NCBI GenBank assembly: GCA_964635055.1 | Contig: CAZWMT010000028.1 | Span: 1-64,000, forward strand | Source of the DNA: JAEUJM01 sp964635055 | Lineage (GTDB): Bacteria; Actinomycetota; Acidimicrobiia; Acidimicrobiales; DATDAH01 | Direction of reading: 5' to 3' | DNA length: 64,000 nt | Part shown: in pieces, positions 7,677 through 15,577 of the stretch | Layout: every line of letters starts with the position of its first letter | Position numbering within the stretch: the stretch's first letter is position 1 | Notes under the pieces: model-generated | Seen by the model: the letters and a program-made list of their open reading frames with translations, nothing else | What the model was told of the DNA's origin: nothing | Database searches by the model: none | Position numbers and translations under genes: made by a program

Positions 7677-8672
7677 TCAGTCGAACGAGATGGAGGTGTA
7701 GTCGCGCAGCTTGTCGAGGCGGTGCCGGGCGTTGACCACCCGCACGGTGCCCGACTTCGAGCGCATGACCAGCGACTGCGTGGAGGCGCCCCGGCTGTCG
7801 TAGTGCACGCCCTTCAACAGCTCGCCGTCGGTGATGCCAGTGGCGGCGAAGAAGCAGTTGTCGCTGTTCACCAGGTCGTCCTGGGTGAGGACCCGGTCGA
7901 GGTCGTAGTCGGCGGCGAGGGCGGCGGCGCGCTCCTCGTCGTTGCGGGGGTAGAGGATGCCCTGCAGCTCGCCGTCCATGGCCTTCAGGGCCGCCGCGGT
8001 GATGACGCCCTCCGGCGTGCCGCCGATGCCGAACAGGATGTCGGCGCCCGAGTCGGGCCAGGCGGTGGAGATGGCACCCACCACGTCACCGTCCTGGATG
8101 AGCCGGATGCGGGCGCCGGCGGAGCGCACCTCGTCGATGATCGCCTGGTGGCGGTCGCGGTCGAGCACCACCGCGGTGACGTCGCGCACCGCCTCGCCCT
8201 TGGCCGCGGCGACCGCCTTCAGGTTGTCGGTGACCGACGCCCGGATGTCCACCTTGCCCGCGGCTTCGGGCCCGACCGCGATCTTCTCCATGTAGACGCA
8301 CGGGCCGGGGTCGAACATCGTGCCCCGCTCGCTGACCGCGATGACCGCCACCGCGTTGCCGCGCCCGAGGGCGGTGAGGGTGGTGCCGTCGATCGGGTCG
8401 ACGGCGATGTCGGTGGCGGGCGGCGTGCCGTCGCCGATGGCCTCGCCGTTGAACAACATCGGGGCCTCGTCCTTCTCGCCCTCACCGATCACCACGATGC
8501 CGTCCATGGGCACGGTGCCGAGCACGACGCGCATCGCGTCGACGGCGGCACCGTCGGCCCCCTCCTTGTCGCCGCGCCCCATCCATCGGGACGCGGCCAG
8601 CGCGGCCGCCTCGGTGACCCGCACCAGCTCCATGGCCAGGTTGCGATCCGGTACCTGTGGTTCCCCAGTCAT
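7677..8672 (-). CDS. glpX: fructose-1,6-bisphosphatase class II
   Basis: A 331-residue metal-dependent sugar phosphatase converting fructose 1,6-bisphosphate to fructose 6-phosphate in gluconeogenesis. Characteristic motifs are IGEGEKDEAPML, the Mg-binding AVDPIDGTT, GIGGTPEGVITAAALK and LYPRNDEE. GlpX is the usual FBPase in actinobacteria. It is first in a four-gene minus-strand operon with the LsrF-like, epimerase and aldolase genes, which ties that operon to triose/hexose phosphate metabolism. The ATG at 8672 is 6 nt downstream of a TAACGT box (8679-8684 minus), suggesting leaderless transcription. Confidence 0.95.
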   Translation of the reverse strand: MTGEPQVPDRNLAMELVRVTEAAALAASRWMGRGDKEGADGAAVDAMRVVLGTVPMDGIVVIGEGEKDEAPMLFNGEAIGDGTPPATDIAVDPIDGTTLTALGRGNAVAVIAVSERGTMFDPGPCVYMEKIAVGPEAAGKVDIRASVTDNLKAVAAAKGEAVRDVTAVVLDRDRHQAIIDEVRSAGARIRLIQDGDVVGAISTAWPDSGADILFGIGGTPEGVITAAALKAMDGELQGILYPRNDEERAAALAADYDLDRVLTQDDLVNSDNCFFAATGITDGELLKGVHYDSRGASTQSLVMRSKSGTVRVVNARHRLDKLRDYTSISFD

Positions 8673-8678
8673 CTCTCG

Positions 8679-8684
8679 ACGTTA
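8679..8684 (-). promoter_or_regulatory. -10-like hexamer for the glpX operon
   Basis: TAACGT on the minus strand, separated by 6 nt from the glpX ATG. Fits the TAnnnT leaderless pattern seen elsewhere in the window. Confidence 0.5.
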
Positions 8685-8750
8685 GAGGAAGCGGTGTCGA
8701 CCCTGAAAGACTGGTGGCATGACCGCTGGCTGCGAGACGGGACCGCAGAG

Positions 8751-10454
8751 ATGACCGACGACGCCGAACGCGGACGTGGGGGAGCCGACGGCCGCGGCGC
8801 GGAGGGCGAGCCGGTGCCGACGGCGGACGCTCGGCGCCGCTGGGAAAGGTCCTTCGCGGCCGCCCCGATCCGTGACGACGCGTTCGAGAGCCTGTCCGGT
8901 GTGCCCTACGAGCCGGTCTACGGCCCTGATTCGGGACCGTTCCCGGGCGAGTACCCCTACACCCGCGGACCGCACGCCTCGATGTATCGGACGAAGCTCT
9001 GGACGATGCGGATGTTCGCCGGTTTCGGCACGGCGGAGGACACCAACGCGCGGTTCCACGAGATCCTCGCCGCGGGTGGTGACGGCCTGTCGACCGCGTT
9101 CGACCTGCCCACGCTCATGGGACGCGACTCCGACGACGTCCATGCCGAGGGCGAGGTGGGCAAGTGTGGCGTGGCCGTCGACACGCTGGCCGACATGGAG
9201 GACCTGTTCGCCGGCATCGACCTGAGCGCCGTGTCCACGTCGATGACGATCAACTCGCCGGCCGCGGTGCTGTTGGCCATGTACGTCGCCACCGCTGAGA
9301 AGTCGGGCGTCGAGCGGGCCCGCCTCAGCGGCACCCTTCAGAACGACATCCTGAAGGAGTACCAGGCCCAGAAGGAGTTCGTGTTCCCGCCCCGTCCGGC
9401 CATGCGGCTCGTGGCCGACAGCGTCCGCTTCTGCACGGCGGAGATGCCCCGCTGGCACCCCATCTCGATCTCCGGCTACCACATCCGCGAGGCCGGGTCG
9501 ACCGCTGCGCAGGAGCTGGCGTTCACGCTGGCCAACGGGTTCGCCTACGTCGAGCTGGCCCAGGCCGCAGGCCTGCGGGTGGACGACTTCGCCCCGCGGC
9601 TCAGCTTCTTCTTCAACGCCCACATCGACTTCTTCGAGGAGATCGCCAAGTACCGCGCCGCCAGGCGCATCTGGGCCCGGTGGCTGCACGATCGCTACGG
9701 TGCCGGCGACGAACGGTCGCTGCGCCTCCGGTTCCACACCCAGACCGCCGGCGTGTCGCTCACCGCCCAGCAGCCCGAGGTGAACATCGCCCGCACCGCC
9801 ATCGAGGCCCTGGCGGGGGTGCTCGGCGGTACCCAGAGCCTGCACACCAACTCGATGGACGAGGCCCTCGCGCTCCCCACCGAGAAGACCGCCCGCATCG
9901 CGCTGCGCACGCAGCAGGTGATCGGCTACGAGACCGGGGTGGCCCATGTCGCCGACCCCTTGGGGGGGTCGTGGTTCGTCGAGCAGCTCACCGACGAGAT
10001 CGAGGCGGCCGCCGAGGCGCTGTTCGCCGAGATCGACCAGCGGGGCGACGGGTCGATGCTCGAGGGCGTGTACGCGGGGATCGACGAGGGGTGGTTCCAG
10101 GGTCTGATCGCCGACGCCGCGTTCGACTTCGAGCGGCGGGTGCAGGACGGTCGCCGCGTCGTGGTCGGGGTGAGCCGGTTCACCAAGGGCAACGAGGAGG
10201 TGCAGCCCGACCTGCTGGCCATCACTGCCGAGGACGAGCAGCGCCAGGTCAAGCGACTCGGCCAGGTGAAGGCGGATCGCAACCTCGATGCGGTCGAGGC
10301 GGCGCTGGCCAGGGTGCGCGCCGACGCGGCCGCGCCCGACGCCAACCTGATGCCCGCGCTCATCGACGCCGTGCACGCCTACGCCACCGAGGGCGAGATC
10401 ATGGACACCCTGGCCGACGTGTTCGGCCGCTACGTCGAGCGCCCCGTCTTCTGA
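8751..10454 (+). CDS. methylmalonyl-CoA mutase family, large-subunit (substrate) domain
   Basis: A 567-residue protein with the TIM-barrel substrate domain of B12-dependent acyl-CoA mutases, catalysing carbon-skeleton rearrangement such as methylmalonyl-CoA to succinyl-CoA. Signatures: PFPGEYPYTRGPHASMYR, TAFDLPTLMGRDSD, MTINSPAAVLLAMY, GTLQNDILKEY, SISGYHIREAGS, FHTQTAGVSLTAQQPEVNIA and HTNSMDEALALPTEKT. The C-terminal cobalamin-binding domain is absent, so this is the split type needing a separate small subunit, which is not in the window; meaB lies at 21067. Methylmalonyl-, ethylmalonyl- and isobutyryl-CoA mutases cannot be told apart here. The start is uncertain: GTG at 8694 in the same frame has a much better ribosome binding site (AGAGGAA). 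Confidence 0.9.
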   Translation: MTDDAERGRGGADGRGAEGEPVPTADARRRWERSFAAAPIRDDAFESLSGVPYEPVYGPDSGPFPGEYPYTRGPHASMYRTKLWTMRMFAGFGTAEDTNARFHEILAAGGDGLSTAFDLPTLMGRDSDDVHAEGEVGKCGVAVDTLADMEDLFAGIDLSAVSTSMTINSPAAVLLAMYVATAEKSGVERARLSGTLQNDILKEYQAQKEFVFPPRPAMRLVADSVRFCTAEMPRWHPISISGYHIREAGSTAAQELAFTLANGFAYVELAQAAGLRVDDFAPRLSFFFNAHIDFFEEIAKYRAARRIWARWLHDRYGAGDERSLRLRFHTQTAGVSLTAQQPEVNIARTAIEALAGVLGGTQSLHTNSMDEALALPTEKTARIALRTQQVIGYETGVAHVADPLGGSWFVEQLTDEIEAAAEALFAEIDQRGDGSMLEGVYAGIDEGWFQGLIADAAFDFERRVQDGRRVVVGVSRFTKGNEEVQPDLLAITAEDEQRQVKRLGQVKADRNLDAVEAALARVRADAAAPDANLMPALIDAVHAYATEGEIMDTLADVFGRYVERPVF

Positions 10455-10536
10455 CCGTCTTCTGACCGTTCGCTGAGCGTCGGGCGACCGGCGGGTGGTC
10501 GAGAGGACCGACCGCGGGCCCCGGAGGGTCGATGAG

Positions 10537-10542
10537 TACGAT
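10537..10542 (+). promoter_or_regulatory. -10-like hexamer, leaderless start
   Basis: TACGAT followed by 6 nt and the ATG at 10549. Confidence 0.45.
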
Positions 10543-10548
10543 CCGGCG

Positions 10549-11604
10549 ATGGCTGAGGACGAGTCGGGCAACCAGGATCACGAGGACGGCGACGAGGGCG
10601 CCGAGGTGGAGGAGGCCGGCGCCGCGGCCGACGACGGCGCGCGGAGCGGTGACGACGAACGCGAGGATGTCGGCGGCGGCGACGAGGCCGAGGCCGACGA
10701 CGACGCCGACGAGGACGACGCCGATGCCGATGCCGACGATGCCGACGATGCCGATGCCGACGATGCCGACGATGCCGATGCCGATGCCGATGCCGCCGAT
10801 GCCGATGCCGATGCCGATGCCGATGCCGACGACGCCGACGATGACGAGGACGTCGACGAGGACGAGGACGACGACGACGCCGCCGCCGACGATGCCGACG
10901 CCGCCGAAGAGGACGACGAGGCCGACGAGGTGGCCTACGAGCTCGACGACTGGTCCGGTGAGTCGAGGCTGCTGGTCGACGGCCTGCTGACCAACCAGGG
11001 CATCGCCCACGTCTGGGAGGCGGGGACCCTCGTGGTGCGCTCCGCCGACGAGGCGGCGGTCGACCAGATCATCGACGACATCGAGATGACCTCGCTGCCG
11101 GCGCTCGACCCCGACGCCGACAAGCTGGCCTACGAGGTCGGCGGGTGGACCGACGAGCAGCGTTCGGGCCTGGCCGACGCCCTCGGGGCCGCCGGCGTCG
11201 CCTACGAGTGGGACGAGGTGGGCGACCTGCTGGTCCTCGAGTCCGACGAGGCTCGGGTCGAAGAGGTGCTCGACACCATCGAGTTCCCCGACGCCCTCGA
11301 CGCCGCCCTGGAGGACGACCCGGATGACGGCCTCGCCGCGCAGCAGGTGATGTCCGAGCTGTTCGTGTCGAGCGATCGCCTCATGCACGACGCCCGCGAC
11401 CCCGAAGGGGTGCTGTCGCTGGTCGACGCCGCCGCCCGCGCCCGCGGGCTCGCCCTGCCCTTCGGCTTCGAGCGGGAGGTGTGGGACGGCATCGTGGCCC
11501 GGGCCGGTGCCCTGAGCGACCAGTTCGAGCGTGACGTCGAGGATGACGACGAGATCATCGAGCGGGCCACGGAATTGCGGAACCTGCTGCGCAGCTACGT
11601 GTGA
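10549..11604 (+). CDS. Asp/Ala-rich protein with duplicated C-terminal domain
   Basis: A 351-residue cytoplasmic protein of unknown function. Residues about 1-125 are an extremely acidic low-complexity tract (Asp, Ala, Glu) largely encoded by GATGCC/GACGCC repeats. After it two related segments of about 55-60 residues follow: YELDDWSGESRLLVDGLL with AHVWEAGTLVVRSADEAAVD, and YEVGGWTDEQRSGLADAL with AYEWDEVGDLLVLESDEARV, an internal duplication that loosely resembles small signal-transducing domains of the DUF2007 type. The last 100 residues are mixed helical. ATG at 10549 was chosen because it follows TACGAT by 6 nt. It is downstream of the mutase by 94 nt and followed by a hairpin. Confidence 0.75.
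   Translation: MAEDESGNQDHEDGDEGAEVEEAGAAADDGARSGDDEREDVGGGDEAEADDDADEDDADADADDADDADADDADDADADADAADADADADADADDADDDEDVDEDEDDDDAAADDADAAEEDDEADEVAYELDDWSGESRLLVDGLLTNQGIAHVWEAGTLVVRSADEAAVDQIIDDIEMTSLPALDPDADKLAYEVGGWTDEQRSGLADALGAAGVAYEWDEVGDLLVLESDEARVEEVLDTIEFPDALDAALEDDPDDGLAAQQVMSELFVSSDRLMHDARDPEGVLSLVDAAARARGLALPFGFEREVWDGIVARAGALSDQFERDVEDDDEIIERATELRNLLRSYV
10720..10829. repeat. GATGCC-type hexanucleotide repeat tract
   Basis: Direct repeats built from GATGCC and GATGCCGAC units, in frame with the coding sequence and producing Asp-Ala dipeptides. The tract length is a likely site of replication slippage, always in multiples of three bases. Confidence 0.85.
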
Positions 11605-11631
11605 CACCGGTGGCGATCACCGGACCGGTGT
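11604..11631 (+). terminator. hairpin after the Asp-rich gene
   Basis: ACACCGGT at 11604-11611 and ACCGGTGT at 11624-11631 form an 8-bp perfect stem with a 12-nt loop, beginning at the last base of the TGA stop. No T-run follows, as is common in GC-rich actinobacteria. Confidence 0.45.
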
Positions 11632-11719
11632 GATCGGCGGTCGACCTGCGCCTCGAACGGGGCTGATCCGCAGGCACGATCATCGGCCGCCCGACCCGTC
11701 GGGCCGGGCCCGGCGCCGG

Positions 11720-11725
11720 TAGCGT
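11720..11725 (+). promoter_or_regulatory. -10-like hexamer, leaderless start of J-domain gene
   Basis: TAGCGT followed by 6 nt and the GTG at 11732. Confidence 0.5.
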
Positions 11726-11731
11726 TCCGAC

Positions 11732-12442
11732 GTGATCCTGGCCGAGCTCGAGGTCTTCCACTCGCGGCCCATCGCTCCGACGCGACGGGTGGCGCTGGGT
11801 CATCGCTCGCTGCCGTTGCACCCGGCGCCCGGCTTCGGCGGCGTGCTCCTCGGGGGGATCGCGGCCCAGGCGGTCGGGGGCATCGACCCGGACCTGCAGC
11901 CCGACGTGCACCGCCTGATCGTGCAACTCGAGGAAGGCCGGCGCATCCCCCAACCCCGGCTGCGTTACCGGTTCCAGACCGACCAGGTGGGCCTCACCCG
12001 CAGCCGCCACCGCCTCATCGGCGACGGCGAGCGGATGGAGTTCGAGTTCGACGACCGGGGCGCCCCGGCCCAGTACCTGCTGGGCGCGGTCTACGCCGCC
12101 GGCCAGTTCGAACCGGTCGAGCGCCGGGTGGTGATGGGGGCCATCCGCAAAGGGCTGCGGTGGGGTGGCGACATCGGCCCGGCCCTCATCGCCCACCTGT
12201 CGGGCAGCGGCGGGGCCCGGTCGTGGTCACCCACCGCCTTCGAGGACCCGGTGCGCTGGGCCCTCGACCTGCTGGGGTTCACCGCGGTGGACGAGCTGGG
12301 CCCCTTCCGGCCCGAGCGATCCGACGTGCAGCGACGGTTCCGGGAGCGCCTGCGTCAGGCCCACCCTGATCACGGCGGCGACCACGAGGGCGCGGCGCAG
12401 CGCATCGCCGACCTGTCCGAAGCCCGGCGCATCCTCCTATGA
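11732..12442 (+). CDS. J-domain-like protein
   Basis: A 236-residue cytoplasmic protein. The C-terminal 55 residues form a short DnaJ-like domain with the diagnostic HPD tripeptide (RQAHPDHGG) flanked by an Arg-rich helix II and the helix IADLSEARRIL. The N-terminal 170 residues have no family I recognise; they contain FEFDDRGAPAQYLL and a region around RRVVMGAIRKGLRW. J-domains recruit and stimulate Hsp70 (DnaK), so this may be a specialised co-chaperone; the client is unknown. The GTG start is supported by a TAGCGT box 6 nt upstream. A dispersed repeat begins at the stop codon. Confidence 0.75.
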   Translation: MILAELEVFHSRPIAPTRRVALGHRSLPLHPAPGFGGVLLGGIAAQAVGGIDPDLQPDVHRLIVQLEEGRRIPQPRLRYRFQTDQVGLTRSRHRLIGDGERMEFEFDDRGAPAQYLLGAVYAAGQFEPVERRVVMGAIRKGLRWGGDIGPALIAHLSGSGGARSWSPTAFEDPVRWALDLLGFTAVDELGPFRPERSDVQRRFRERLRQAHPDHGGDHEGAAQRIADLSEARRILL

Positions 12443-12525
12443 CATTGGCTCCTCCTTCGTCGGAGCGGCTTCGCCATCCGGTTCGCACGCGCCGCGGCTC
12501 CGCTCCGCTCCGCCACGTCATCACC
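12441..12525. repeat. dispersed intergenic repeat, copy A
   Basis: About 85 bp with clear similarity to the two tandem units at 56443-56622. A run of at least 20 identical bases (GCGGCTTCGCCATCCGGTTC) is shared, and the flanking GACATTGGC and GCTCCGCTCCGCT parts also match. The repeat starts at the stop codon of the J-domain gene. Confidence 0.8.
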
Positions 12526-12560
12526 TGGTGCGAAGGTTCGACGGGCTCGGGCGGCGTTCG

Positions 12561-13127
12561 ATGAAACGCGCACGCGGCTTGTTCGTGACGCCCGGGGCCG
12601 GGAGTGGGCGGGACCACCCCACGCTCGTCGCACTGGAGGAGGCTCTGGCGCCGACGCCGGTGGCGCGGGTGGACTTCCCTTACCGGCGGGAGGGTCGCAA
12701 GGCGCCCGATCGTGCACCGAAGCTGGTGGCCTTCGTGAAGGACGAGGCTGCCCTGGTGAGCGCCGAGGTCGGGGTGGCGCCCGAGCGGATGGTCTTCGGC
12801 GGGCGTTCGATGGGTGGTCGCATCTGCTCGATGGCGGTGGCCGAGGGCATGCCCGCGGCGGGCCTGATCCTGATCTCGTACCCGCTGCATCCCCCGGGTA
12901 AGCCCGAGAAGCTGCGCACCGACCACCTGCCACAGCTGGAGGTGCCGTGCCTGTTCCTCTCGGGCACCCGCGACCCGTTCGGCACCCCCGACGAATTCGC
13001 CGATGCGCTCGCGCTCATCCCCGGCCCGGTGACCACGGTGTGGCTCGAGGGTGGCCGCCACGACCTCAAGGGCAAGGACGACGAGATCGTCGCCGCGGTC
13101 GAGGACTGGCTGCCCACCCTCGGCTGA
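12561..13127 (+). CDS. alpha/beta hydrolase family protein
   Basis: A 188-residue serine hydrolase-fold protein of the dienelactone-hydrolase-like/KANL3-Tex30-like group. The nucleophile elbow is GGRSMGGR, the acid is probably in SGTRDPFGTP and the catalytic histidine in EGGRHDL, so the triad appears complete. The N-terminus LFVTPGAGSGRDHPTL holds the oxyanion-hole region. The short length (no lid) is normal for this group. The substrate cannot be read from sequence. The ATG at 12561 was taken because the upstream region up to 12525 is repeat DNA; no strong ribosome binding site is visible. Confidence 0.82.
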   Translation: MKRARGLFVTPGAGSGRDHPTLVALEEALAPTPVARVDFPYRREGRKAPDRAPKLVAFVKDEAALVSAEVGVAPERMVFGGRSMGGRICSMAVAEGMPAAGLILISYPLHPPGKPEKLRTDHLPQLEVPCLFLSGTRDPFGTPDEFADALALIPGPVTTVWLEGGRHDLKGKDDEIVAAVEDWLPTLG

Positions 13128-13174
13128 ATCGCCCGAGGATCAGGGGCCCGGGTGGATCGGAGCGATCGACCGCG

Positions 13175-13933
13175 TCAGATGATCGTCACCGGCACGCCCA
13201 GCGGCAGCACCGGGACGAGCTGTTCGATGTCGGCGTTGTGCATGCGGATGCAGCCGTGGCTCACCTGGGTGCCGATGCTGGCGTCGTCGTTGGTGCCGTG
13301 GATGCCGAGCTGGCCGGGCCCCCCCGAGAAGGTCTCGAGCACGTCGGAGAAGGCCGACAGGCCGTAGGCGTAGGTGCCGTAGACCCCGTTGGGGTCGGGC
13401 GGCTGCAGCAACGACGTCGTGTAGTACGTGCCGCCGGGGCTGGGGGTGTTCGCGGCGGCCACACCGACGGGTGCGTCGAGGATCACCTCGTCGCCGCGGA
13501 ACACCTCGATGGTGAACTCGGCCAAGGTGACGGTGATGTGGAAGTCGTGGGTCTGCAGGGTGACGCCGGCCCGGTCGATCCAGCCGGTGCTGCCGTTCGG
13601 GCGCTCGGGCAGTTCGACGTGCAGGCGGTCGCCCTGCTCGTCGAGCACGACGAACGTGAGCGGCACGCCGGGGCCCTCGGGCGCGGTCACCTGGTGGGAC
13701 GGGGTCGCGGCATCGGGCGAGTCGTACACGTCGTAGGTGGACTCGGGGGTGGTGGCCACCGTCGTGAGGTCGGGATCGACGGTGGTCGAGGTGGCCGGCG
13801 CCGACGGGGGGGTGGTGGTGTCCTCGGCGAGCTCGGGACGTTCCGCGCTGGTGCACGATGCCGCCAGCAGCCCGGCGAGCAGCAAACCCGCCAGCGTGCG
13901 GCCGAGGCGGCGGTCGGCGCGACGAGGGGCCAT
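13175..13933 (-). CDS. L,D-transpeptidase lipoprotein (YkuD domain)
   Basis: A 252-residue exported enzyme that forms 3-3 cross-links in peptidoglycan. The N-terminus MAPRRADRRLGRTLAGLLLA ends in a lipobox-like LLAASC, so it is probably lipid-anchored; a Thr/Pro-rich linker follows. The C-terminal YkuD domain has the catalytic signature HGTNDDASIGTQVSHGCIRM (His and Cys of the HxGx-SHGCxR motif) and ends LPLGVPVTII. The region around residues 80-130 is SH3-like. The ATG at 13933 has a TACCAT box 8 nt upstream. It lies 38 nt downstream of the MFS gene on the same strand. Confidence 0.92.
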   Translation of the reverse strand: MAPRRADRRLGRTLAGLLLAGLLAASCTSAERPELAEDTTTPPSAPATSTTVDPDLTTVATTPESTYDVYDSPDAATPSHQVTAPEGPGVPLTFVVLDEQGDRLHVELPERPNGSTGWIDRAGVTLQTHDFHITVTLAEFTIEVFRGDEVILDAPVGVAAANTPSPGGTYYTTSLLQPPDPNGVYGTYAYGLSAFSDVLETFSGGPGQLGIHGTNDDASIGTQVSHGCIRMHNADIEQLVPVLPLGVPVTII

Positions 13934-13941
13934 CAGCGGCG

Positions 13942-13947
13942 ATGGTA
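13942..13947 (-). promoter_or_regulatory. -10-like hexamer before L,D-transpeptidase
   Basis: TACCAT on the minus strand, 8 nt before the ATG at 13933; would allow expression separate from the upstream MFS gene. Confidence 0.4.
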
Positions 13948-13971
13948 GCCACCGGCCGGTCGAGTCCCGGC

Positions 13972-15555
13972 TCACGGCGCGGGGGTGGCTGTCGGTGTGA
14001 TCGGGGACGGCGCCGACCGCGCGTCGGGGCCCACCCGGTCCTCCGGGTTGATCTCCTCGAGCTCGAGATGGGCCGTCTCCGGGTACGCCACGACGATCAG
14101 CACCGCGAGGATCGCGGGCCCGATGGCCAGCAGGCTGATGGCCGGCCCGAACGAGTCGAAGCGGTCGGCCAGGCTCCCCGCGAGCAGCAGCCCGATGCTG
14201 CTGCCCACCACCCCGACCGCGGTGATCACGCCGTTCGTGCGCCCGCGGCTGGTGGTGGGGAACAGCTCGGGCCCGTAGACACCCAGCGCGGGCACGGCCG
14301 CCGCCCCCACGACCGACCCGACAGCCGACGCCACCCAGATGCCCCAGCTCGAGGCCAGGTACATCACCACGGTCAGGCCCACGCCGCCGGCGACCGCGAT
14401 GGCACCCACCAGGCGGCGGCCGCGGAGGTCGGCGAGTCGTCCGCCCACGAGCACGCCGATGCCGCCCGGTGTGGAGGTGGCCAGCGTGAACGCCGTGATC
14501 TGCAGCGCGGAGAACCCGTGCTCGCTGCGGAGGAACTCGTTCTGGAATTGCGATGCCGGAGCCGTGAAGATCGAGAGGAGGAAGCCCGACGAGGCCAGCA
14601 GCAGCACTCGCCGGGGGTGGGCCCGCGTGGGAGCGCGCTCGTGGGCGACCTCGTAGCGGTGGCTCTCGGGCAGGGTCCGGCCCACGTGCCACGCCAGACC
14701 GATGCCGAGCAGAGGGATGACGTACAGCACCCGCCAGGCGCCCGTGCCCAGGTCGGCCAGGGGCAGGAACCACACCGCCATGCCCGCGCCCAACGCCGCG
14801 GTCATGGCCAGCACGCTGATGGCGTAGGCCCGCGACCCGGCCGGCATCTCCTCTGCCGCCACCACCGCCACGAGTAGGGCCAGCGCGGTGGCGAAACCCC
14901 GGGCCACGGTCTGAGTGGCCCCGAGCCATGCCATGTTGGGCGCGGCGGCGCCGACCACGGTGGCCGCGCACCCCGCGATGGCCGACGCGATGAGGAGCCG
15001 TCGTCGGCCCCGCCGGTCGGCGAGGGCCATCACCGCGAGGGAGAGCACCACGCCCACCCGCACCGAAGCCAGGGTGAGGCCCTGCGTCCGGTCGTCGGCG
15101 CCGAACTCGTCGGCCGCGAAGGTGATGGTCTGGGTGATCAGGGTGCCCAGGTAGCCGCTGATCATCACCAGCGCGCAGAGCATGCCCAGCACGGACGCCT
15201 CACGGGCCCCGAAGCGGTCGGGCGGCGCCCACCAGGGCTGCGAGCCCGCGGGGCGTCGGGCGCGCAGGGCGCGCTTCACGAGGGGGTTGAACAGCACCCG
15301 CCACGCGCCGAGGCACAGCTCGAACTCGGTCGTCTCGGTGATCACCCGGGTGCCGTCGGCCTCGACCCGATCGTCGACCTCGCGGTGGTAGCGGCCGAAC
15401 GGCCCCGAGACGGCCCGGAAGCCCCCGTCGGGATCAGGCGCCTCGCCGACGACGTCGTCCCGCGCCGCCAGCAGACGCTCGACGGCGACCTCGGTCGCGG
15501 CCGGATCGGCCGACGGCGCGAAGCGATGAACGGTCACCACCTGCTTCGTCGGCAC
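13972..15555 (-). CDS. MFS transporter (sugar-porter-like) with N-terminal cytoplasmic domain
   Basis: A 527-residue protein with about 12 membrane segments. Typical MFS loop motifs are present: ALADRRGRRRLLIAS after TM2 and GGRLADLRGRRLVGA after TM8, plus LPESHRYEVAHE and PETAHLELEEINPED, which resemble the PESPRxL/PET motifs of the sugar-porter family. The first 110 residues are soluble (TVHRFAPSADPAATEVAVER) and unusual for MFS proteins. The GTG start at 15555 is preceded at 6 nt by TACTTT, supporting a leaderless start; an ATG start further upstream would run into murA. Substrate unknown. Divergent from murA with only 22 nt between starts. Confidence 0.87.
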   Translation of the reverse strand: MPTKQVVTVHRFAPSADPAATEVAVERLLAARDDVVGEAPDPDGGFRAVSGPFGRYHREVDDRVEADGTRVITETTEFELCLGAWRVLFNPLVKRALRARRPAGSQPWWAPPDRFGAREASVLGMLCALVMISGYLGTLITQTITFAADEFGADDRTQGLTLASVRVGVVLSLAVMALADRRGRRRLLIASAIAGCAATVVGAAAPNMAWLGATQTVARGFATALALLVAVVAAEEMPAGSRAYAISVLAMTAALGAGMAVWFLPLADLGTGAWRVLYVIPLLGIGLAWHVGRTLPESHRYEVAHERAPTRAHPRRVLLLASSGFLLSIFTAPASQFQNEFLRSEHGFSALQITAFTLATSTPGGIGVLVGGRLADLRGRRLVGAIAVAGGVGLTVVMYLASSWGIWVASAVGSVVGAAAVPALGVYGPELFPTTSRGRTNGVITAVGVVGSSIGLLLAGSLADRFDSFGPAISLLAIGPAILAVLIVVAYPETAHLELEEINPEDRVGPDARSAPSPITPTATPAP

Positions 15556-15561
15556 TGCCGG

Positions 15562-15571
15562 AAAGTAGCGT
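15562..15571. promoter_or_regulatory. overlapping divergent -10 hexamers (MFS / murA)
   Basis: Minus-strand TACTTT (15562-15567) is 6 nt from the MFS GTG; plus-strand TAGCGT (15566-15571) is 6 nt from the murA ATG. The boxes overlap by two bases, so the two promoters should exclude each other. Confidence 0.55.
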
Positions 15572-15577
15572 GGTGCG

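Noticed and set aside
8682..10571. Long minus-strand open frame (over 600 codons) opposite the mutase gene
   Set aside because: It is antisense to a clearly recognised enzyme and its product is a His/Gly/Arg-rich composition typical of GC-rich shadow frames.
10720..10829. Regular short repeats as a CRISPR array
   Set aside because: Units are 6-9 bp without spacers and lie in frame within a protein-coding gene.
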